DNA of 62,167 bases, taken from Erwinia mallotivora (GTDB lineage: Bacteria; Pseudomonadota; Gammaproteobacteria; Enterobacterales; Enterobacteriaceae). Positions 58,319 to 62,167 of the stretch are shown piece by piece (the stretch's first letter is position 1; every line of letters begins with the position of its first letter). The notes under the pieces were generated by a model. The model was not told where the DNA came from. It saw only the letters and a list, made by a program, of their open reading frames with translations, and searched no databases. Position numbers and translations under genes: made by a program. The stretch is from positions 1-62,167 of the forward strand of contig NZ_JFHN01000013.1 in NCBI RefSeq assembly GCF_000590885.1, written 5' to 3'.

Positions 58319-59758
58319 GTGCCCTGCTCTTCTTCGCTTTACTTTCCTGACGCTTTTCTTGCACAGATGCGGGAGCTGTTGCCCGATCCCGCGCAGTTTG
58401 ATCGGTTTATCGCCATCAGTCAGCAGCCACTGCGCCGCAGTTTGCGGGTTAATACGCTGAAAATCAGCGTGCCCAACTTTCTGGCTCTGGTTGCGCCCTG
58501 GCGCTGGACTCTCACTCCCATTCCCTGGTGTGAAGAAGGCTTCTGGTTGTCGCGTGAGGATGTCGACACCCTGTCTCTGGGCAGTACGGCTGAGCACCTG
58601 GCCGGTTTATTCTATATTCAGGAGGCCAGCTCAATGCTGCCGGTCAGCGCGCTGTTTGCCCGCGATTGCCAGCCTGAGCGGGTTATGGATATGGCCGCCG
58701 CACCGGGTTCCAAAACCACCCAACTGGCCGCAAAGATGTCGACTCACGGCACGGTTGTCGCCAATGAGTTCTCAGCCAGTCGGGTAAAAGTATTACATGC
58801 CAGTCTCAGCCGTTGTGGCGTCACCAATACGGCAATAACCCACTTTGACGGACGGGTTTTTGGCGCAGCGTTGCCAGAAACTTTCGATGCCGTTCTGCTG
58901 GATGCGCCCTGCTCTGGTGAGGGCGTAATCCGTAAAGATGCCGATGCCCTGCGTAACTGGACGCCTGAAAGTACCGCAGAAATAGCGGCGACCCAGCGGG
59001 ATTTGATCCTCAGTGCCTTTCACGCTCTGCGGCCCGGCGGTACGATGATCTACTCCACCTGTACGCTGAACACGATTGAAAACCAGCAGGTGATTGCCTG
59101 GCTGATGGCGACTTTCCCCGATGCGGTAGAAATCGAACCGCTCAACACGCTTTTTCCTGAGGCGCATCGGGCCTGCACGCAGGAAGGCTTTCTGCATGTT
59201 TTCCCGCAAATTTATGACAGTGAAGGCTTTTTTGTAGCCCGGCTGCGAAAACGCCGCTCAGTGCCGCTGCTCCCCCCGCCCGGATACAAAATGGGTAAAT
59301 TTCCCTTTGCACCACTGAAACCGGCAGAAGAACAGGCGGTGATTGCTGCTGCCATGCAATCCGGTCTGGGCTGGAACAGTGACACTCATCGTCTGTGGCA
59401 ACGTGATAAAGAACTCTGGTTATTTCCACATGCCATCGAGCCCATGCTGGGCAAAGTCCGCTTCTCACGTATCGGGCTGAAACTGGCAGAGGTCTTCTCC
59501 AAAGGTTATCGCTGGCAACATGAAGCGGTGACTGCACTGGCACAGCCGCTGGCCGCCAACCGATTCGAACTGATCACCGGCGAGGCGGAAGAGTGGTATC
59601 GCGGGCGTGATATCTACCCTGAGCGGGAAATACCCGCCGATGAAGTACTGCTTACCCACCAGCATCACCCTGTCGGGCTGGCTAAAAAGGTGGGAAACAG
59701 GATTAAAAACAGTTATCCCCGTGAACTGGTGCGTGACGGCAAACTGGCCACGCCATAA
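58319..59758 (+). CDS. rsmF: 16S rRNA (cytosine-C5) methyltransferase RsmF
   Basis: A 479-residue enzyme that makes m5C1407 in 16S rRNA; exactly the E. coli length. Motif [11 protein letters not shown] binds SAM, and the two catalytic cysteines are in [10 protein letters not shown] and IYSTCTLN. The C-terminal part is a PUA-like RNA-binding domain. I chose the GTG at 58319; a TTG 21 bases upstream is in frame but unneeded. It follows letB, as in E. coli; yebV, its E. coli neighbour, is at 9625 instead. Confidence 0.96.
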   Translation: MPCSSSLYFPDAFLAQMRELLPDPAQFDRFIAISQQPLRRSLRVNTLKISVPNFLALVAPWRWTLTPIPWCEEGFWLSREDVDTLSLGSTAEHLAGLFYIQEASSMLPVSALFARDCQPERVMDMAAAPGSKTTQLAAKMSTHGTVVANEFSASRVKVLHASLSRCGVTNTAITHFDGRVFGAALPETFDAVLLDAPCSGEGVIRKDADALRNWTPESTAEIAATQRDLILSAFHALRPGGTMIYSTCTLNTIENQQVIAWLMATFPDAVEIEPLNTLFPEAHRACTQEGFLHVFPQIYDSEGFFVARLRKRRSVPLLPPPGYKMGKFPFAPLKPAEEQAVIAAAMQSGLGWNSDTHRLWQRDKELWLFPHAIEPMLGKVRFSRIGLKLAEVFSKGYRWQHEAVTALAQPLAANRFELITGEAEEWYRGRDIYPEREIPADEVLLTHQHHPVGLAKKVGNRIKNSYPRELVRDGKLATP

Positions 59759-59861
59759 GGACTTGCCGTCAGGCCGGGGGCGAGTTAGTGCCTTAATCAT
59801 CTGGCTGATTTTAGCCAGCGCGGAACCTGTTGCCTGACGATTTATCATCTCGCCTGTGAAT

Positions 59862-59882
59862 ACCCGTTGTGCTGCAACGGGT
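59862..59882 (+). terminator. Hairpin downstream of rsmF
   Basis: An 8-bp stem (ACCCGTTG with CAACGGGT) and 5-nt loop about 100 bases past the rsmF stop codon. The following GTTGATAG is a poor U-tract. Confidence 0.45.
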
Positions 59883-60000
59883 GTTGATAGCACGTATCTG
59901 ATGACATGCCTGTCGATGGCTACACCCATTCACGTCAGGTATGGATTATCATCAATCTTGCTCAGGTTGACGGTTTGTTTAACTGATGGACTCTATTTTT

Positions 60001-60042
60001 GTTCAGGGTTCAGGGTTCAGGGTTCAGGGTTCAGGGTTCAGG
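60001..60042. repeat. Perfect heptanucleotide tandem repeat (GTTCAGG)6
   Basis: Six uninterrupted copies of GTTCAGG. The last copy ends in the AGG that, with the next A, makes a Shine-Dalgarno-like AGGA ten bases before the ATG of the 35-codon gene at 60054. Because the unit is seven bases long, copy-number change would shift any frame that reads through the tract. Confidence 0.97.
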
Positions 60043-60053
60043 AAATGACATAA

Positions 60054-60161
60054 ATGAACAATCAAAAGCAGTTTTATTTTGTGCTGGCACTGCTGTCCCT
60101 CGGGAGCGCACTGATTATTGAAGTACTGGCAAGGCTGGTTCATTTACTGATTGTTGGATAA
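60054..60161 (+). CDS. 35-residue single-helix membrane microprotein
   Basis: A short frame with ATG ten bases after AGGA (supplied by the end of the repeat tract). The product starts NNQKQFYF and contains a hydrophobic segment VLALLSLGSALIIEVLARLVHLLIVG with one Glu and one Arg inside, then stops. This is the size and shape of enteric small membrane proteins such as YniD and YoaI, but I do not recognise a homologue. A TAA stop codon of a frame running through the repeats directly abuts the ATG. Real expression is plausible, not shown. Confidence 0.55.
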   Translation: MNNQKQFYFVLALLSLGSALIIEVLARLVHLLIVG

Positions 60162-60321
60162 GTGGTTTGCCTTCCGCACCCTGTTTCCGCCAGGGTATTT
60201 CTGCACTGATAGTGGGTAATTTAAATAATTTTCCACAATTAATAACTCCGACGATCAGATAAAAACGTCGAAATAATAAAATGCTGTCTTTATTCTGAAT
60301 GAAAAGGAACTTTCGATATTT

Positions 60322-60567
60322 ATGAAAGCGATTATGCTGCTAATTCTCAGCACATTACTCTCCGCCTGTTCTTCTGATCCACACCAGCCCCACCCCTCTT
60401 CGGGTGAGATATGTCAGGGCTTCGGCTGTAGCACGGCACCCGGAAAGTTACCCAGCAGAGCTGATACTCACAAGCCAACGAAAGAAGAGAAAATACGTGT
60501 CCGGCAGGGGGGAACGCCTGATTTTGGTTCTGATGAGATGAGTATTGGTGGCCATTTTCCCTTATAA
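60322..60567 (+). CDS. Small lipoprotein
   Basis: An 81-residue predicted lipoprotein. The signal peptide MKAIMLLILSTLLSAC has a lipobox LSAC with Cys16. The mature part is Pro- and Ser-rich at first (DPHQPHPSSG), then has CQGFGC and a charged end; the two later cysteines could form a disulfide. S at +2 predicts the outer membrane. AAAAGGAACTTTCG precedes the ATG. No named homologue is recalled. Confidence 0.75.
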   Translation: MKAIMLLILSTLLSACSSDPHQPHPSSGEICQGFGCSTAPGKLPSRADTHKPTKEEKIRVRQGGTPDFGSDEMSIGGHFPL

Positions 60568-61152
60568 GCAAGGTCGATAACGAAATAATATCTGCTGAAT
60601 ATAAACGGTATGCACCCTTTATAATGCTTCTTCCCGTTCAGAAATTTTATGTCCTGAATACTGCTAAAGAGTCTGATATTAGTACAGCGCCGTTTGCAGA
60701 ATAAGCATTCAGTGAAAAAGCCTGGTCGGTAGTGAGCTTATGCAGCAACGACAGGAACGCACACAGCTCGATGAGCGCGGTGATAACTGCTCCATCATTT
60801 CCCGTTAAGTCATCGGGCGCTGCCAACTGGTTACAGCTGGTAATGAGGCTGAAAGTTTGCACCGCCCGATGGCTGAATATTTTTGGCAGATATACAGATT
60901 ATCTCCTCCTGAGTAATAACAAAAAGACTTTTGCCTGGTGCAGTGCTCGCTGGCAGGCTCTTACGTTGCTGACCGCATCGTCAACATGTTGCAATCTTTA
61001 TGTTAACCCTCTAATTAAAGATAAAAAAAGACCGAATACTAATTATCACTTTCATTATCTATAAGTCACTATACAAAGTGGCGATAAAATAGCCATATCA
61101 CTTTATGATACCAGATGTGGCGCATTTTAAATTCTAATAATTAATGTATATT
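60568..61152. other. Accessory region without a confident gene
   Basis: A 585-bp stretch of falling GC content. A minus-strand frame (60647-60862, GTG start, 71 codons) has a protein-like composition (AAPDDLTGNDGAVITALIEL) and an AGGAGG motif upstream at 60907-60912, but that motif is about 45 bases from the GTG and a stop codon lies between. It may be a decayed gene. A plus-strand frame at 60732 overlaps it and looks like its shadow. Confidence 0.4.
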
Positions 61153-61780
61153 TTATTTAGCATCAGCATCTTTGTTTTTATGCTTTTTTTTATTTTTACC
61201 ATCTAATTTAGATATCATTGAGTTCATTGCATGAACGTGTATACCTTTTAACATTTTTACTTCATTGTTATAATGTTTTTTATTTAACGATTCAAGTGGG
61301 GATTTCATGATTTCATTTTGTACTGCCCTTATAAACTCAGTAGTGTTATCCGCTCCCGTTTTTTCTATTTCGTCTTTGATTGAAAGTAGTGATAATGACA
61401 AAACTTTCTTGTAAGCATAATCTTCAATGATGTTTTTTTGTTTGACATATTGATTAGCGCAAAACCAAGTTCCAATTAAGAAAAGAGGTGCTATTAAAAG
61501 CCTCGAAATGAGATAATGCAAATTACCATCATTAATATTTGGTAAACTATCAGTGAGAAAAACGGCAAGAAGACATTCTATTATAGCACCTAATAAAAAT
61601 GCACCACCTATTAAAGCCCATATAATGGCCCCCTTTTTAGATTTTTCATACTGATCTTTAAAGTGCCCTCCGAGTTTAATAGTTGAGGCGTTCCCCAGAG
61701 CATCATTAGCTTTTGAAATCAATATATCTACTTCAGAAATTTTATCTTCTAAAACTTTATTTATTGAAGAACTTCTAGAA
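61153..61780 (-). pseudogene. Low-GC two-helix membrane protein, N-terminus removed by IS630
   Basis: The minus-strand frame is open from the IS boundary to TAA at 61153, about 209 codons. A coiled-coil-like start (SINKVLEDKISEVDILISKAND) leads to two membrane helices (GAIIWALIGGAFLLGAIIECLL and LISRLLIAPLFLIGTWFCA), a helical segment (QKNIIEDYAYKKVLSLSL), and a Lys-rich tail. A TTG at 61722 could start a shorter product. The gene is far more AT-rich than the backbone, and its true N-terminus lies beyond the IS. The layout resembles membrane-anchored coiled-coil proteins sometimes found beside defence genes; that is a guess, not a match. Confidence 0.6.
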
Positions 61781-62167
61781 CCTAAATAGCTGCGCGGAAT
61801 AGTAGATCACTTTAAGGGAACTCAGCCCGGATTGTGCGATCTGATCAATCGCCAAATCAAAACAAATCACCAACCGGACTGAGCGATGCCGATCATAGCA
61901 CCAATACCCCGTGGCGAACGACGCCTGATGCAAAAAGCGATTCAGCGAACACGTGATAAAAATCATGCCCGCAGGCTTACCGCTATGCTGAGGTTGCATC
62001 GGGGTGACAGTGTCAGCAACGTTGCCAGAACACTCTGTTGTGCTCGTTCTTCCGTCGGGCGCTGGATCCACTGGTTCACACTGTCGGGTGCTGAAGGTCT
62101 GAAATCTTTACCTGCAGGACGCTCACGACATTGGCCTTTTGAGCACATCTGTACCTTGTTACGTGAG
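61781..62167 (+). mobile_element. IS630-family element, right partial copy
   Basis: The first 387 bp of an IS630-family element, its outer end at about 61781, running off the window edge. Positions 61781-61957 are the exact reverse complement of 1-177. It has inserted into the low-GC gene; CTAG, a preferred IS630 target, lies at 61775-61778 next to the junction. Confidence 0.88.
61886..62167 (+). CDS. IS630-family transposase, N-terminal 94 residues (cut by window edge)
   Basis: The ATG is at 61886 and the frame is open to the window end. The 94 residues show the N-terminal helix-turn-helix DNA-binding region of IS630-type transposases: ARRLTAMLRLHRGDSVSNVA followed by RTLCCARSSVGRWIHWF, then LKSLPAGRSRHWPFEHICTL. 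The DDE catalytic domain is not in the window. Confidence 0.9.
   Translation, partial: MPIIAPIPRGERRLMQKAIQRTRDKNHARRLTAMLRLHRGDSVSNVARTLCCARSSVGRWIHWFTLSGAEGLKSLPAGRSRHWPFEHICTLLRE

Noticed and set aside
60001..60042. Tandem repeats as a CRISPR array
   Set aside because: The units are 7 bp with no spacers and no cas genes nearby.
59856..60053. A 65-codon plus-strand frame running through the heptamer repeats
   Set aside because: GTG start without ribosome site, low-complexity end created by the repeats; kept only as context for possible coupling.
1..62167. Composite transposon formed by the two IS630 copies
   Set aside because: The interior is 61 kb of conserved chromosomal backbone in normal gene order, not a cargo region, and IS630 is not known for such large composites.

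Overview
The window is chromosomal backbone from a gamma-proteobacterium of the Enterobacterales, most likely Erwiniaceae (an Erwinia- or Pantoea-like organism). Almost every gene has a clear Escherichia coli counterpart by protein sequence, and CspC matches the E. coli protein residue for residue as far as I can recall it. Two features lean towards Erwiniaceae: a stand-alone AmsG/WbaP-type exopolysaccharide priming transferase, and gene-order joins (yeaH next to cvrA, minE next to rnd) that are far apart in E. coli. All functions come from reading the sequence and remembered family knowledge; no database search was run.

Layout. Both ends are cut inside copies of the same IS630-family element in inverted orientation (positions 1-177 and 61781-61957 are perfect reverse complements). 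The left copy truncates yeaD and the right copy truncates a low-GC membrane-protein gene. From left to right: yeaD remnant, an MFS exporter, yeaE, mipA; the yeaG-yeaH kinase/VWA operon behind a sigma-54-type promoter; cvrA, yebV, the sugar-phosphate transferase, a Bcr-type exporter; dadX-dadA; ycgB (SpoVR); fadR; dsbB; a small lipoprotein; ycgN-ycgM-ycgL; minCDE; rnd; fadD with a FadR operator; yeaY, tsaB, yoaA; an orphan DeoR regulator; yoaB; a secreted hydrolase; yoaH; pabB-nudL; sdaA; a CSS/EAL phosphodiesterase; yoaE; manXYZ-yobD; rlmA; cspC with a broken yobF; a metallo-beta-lactamase-fold hydrolase; yebO; yobH; kdgR/yebQ; htpX; prc-proQ; msrC; letA-letB; rsmF. The last 2.3 kb is AT-rich accessory DNA with a heptanucleotide repeat, a 35-residue membrane microprotein, a small lipoprotein and the truncated low-GC gene.

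How the genes work together. Several units are functional modules: FadR with its target fadD; D-alanine catabolism (DadX, DadA); Min division-site selection; the mannose PTS (ManXYZ) with YobD; the envelope lipid-transport pair LetA/LetB; Prc with ProQ; HtpX membrane proteolysis. The PrkA-type kinase YeaG, the VWA protein YeaH and the SpoVR protein YcgB, which are neighbours in many bacteria but distant in E. coli, lie within 14 kb here.

I did not find a complete, clearly new multi-gene system. The best leads are the (GTTCAGG)6 tract feeding into a microprotein gene, the IS-truncated low-GC gene at the right end, the frameshifted yobF, the missing mgrB, and the sigma-54 promoter plus intercistronic hairpin of yeaGH.
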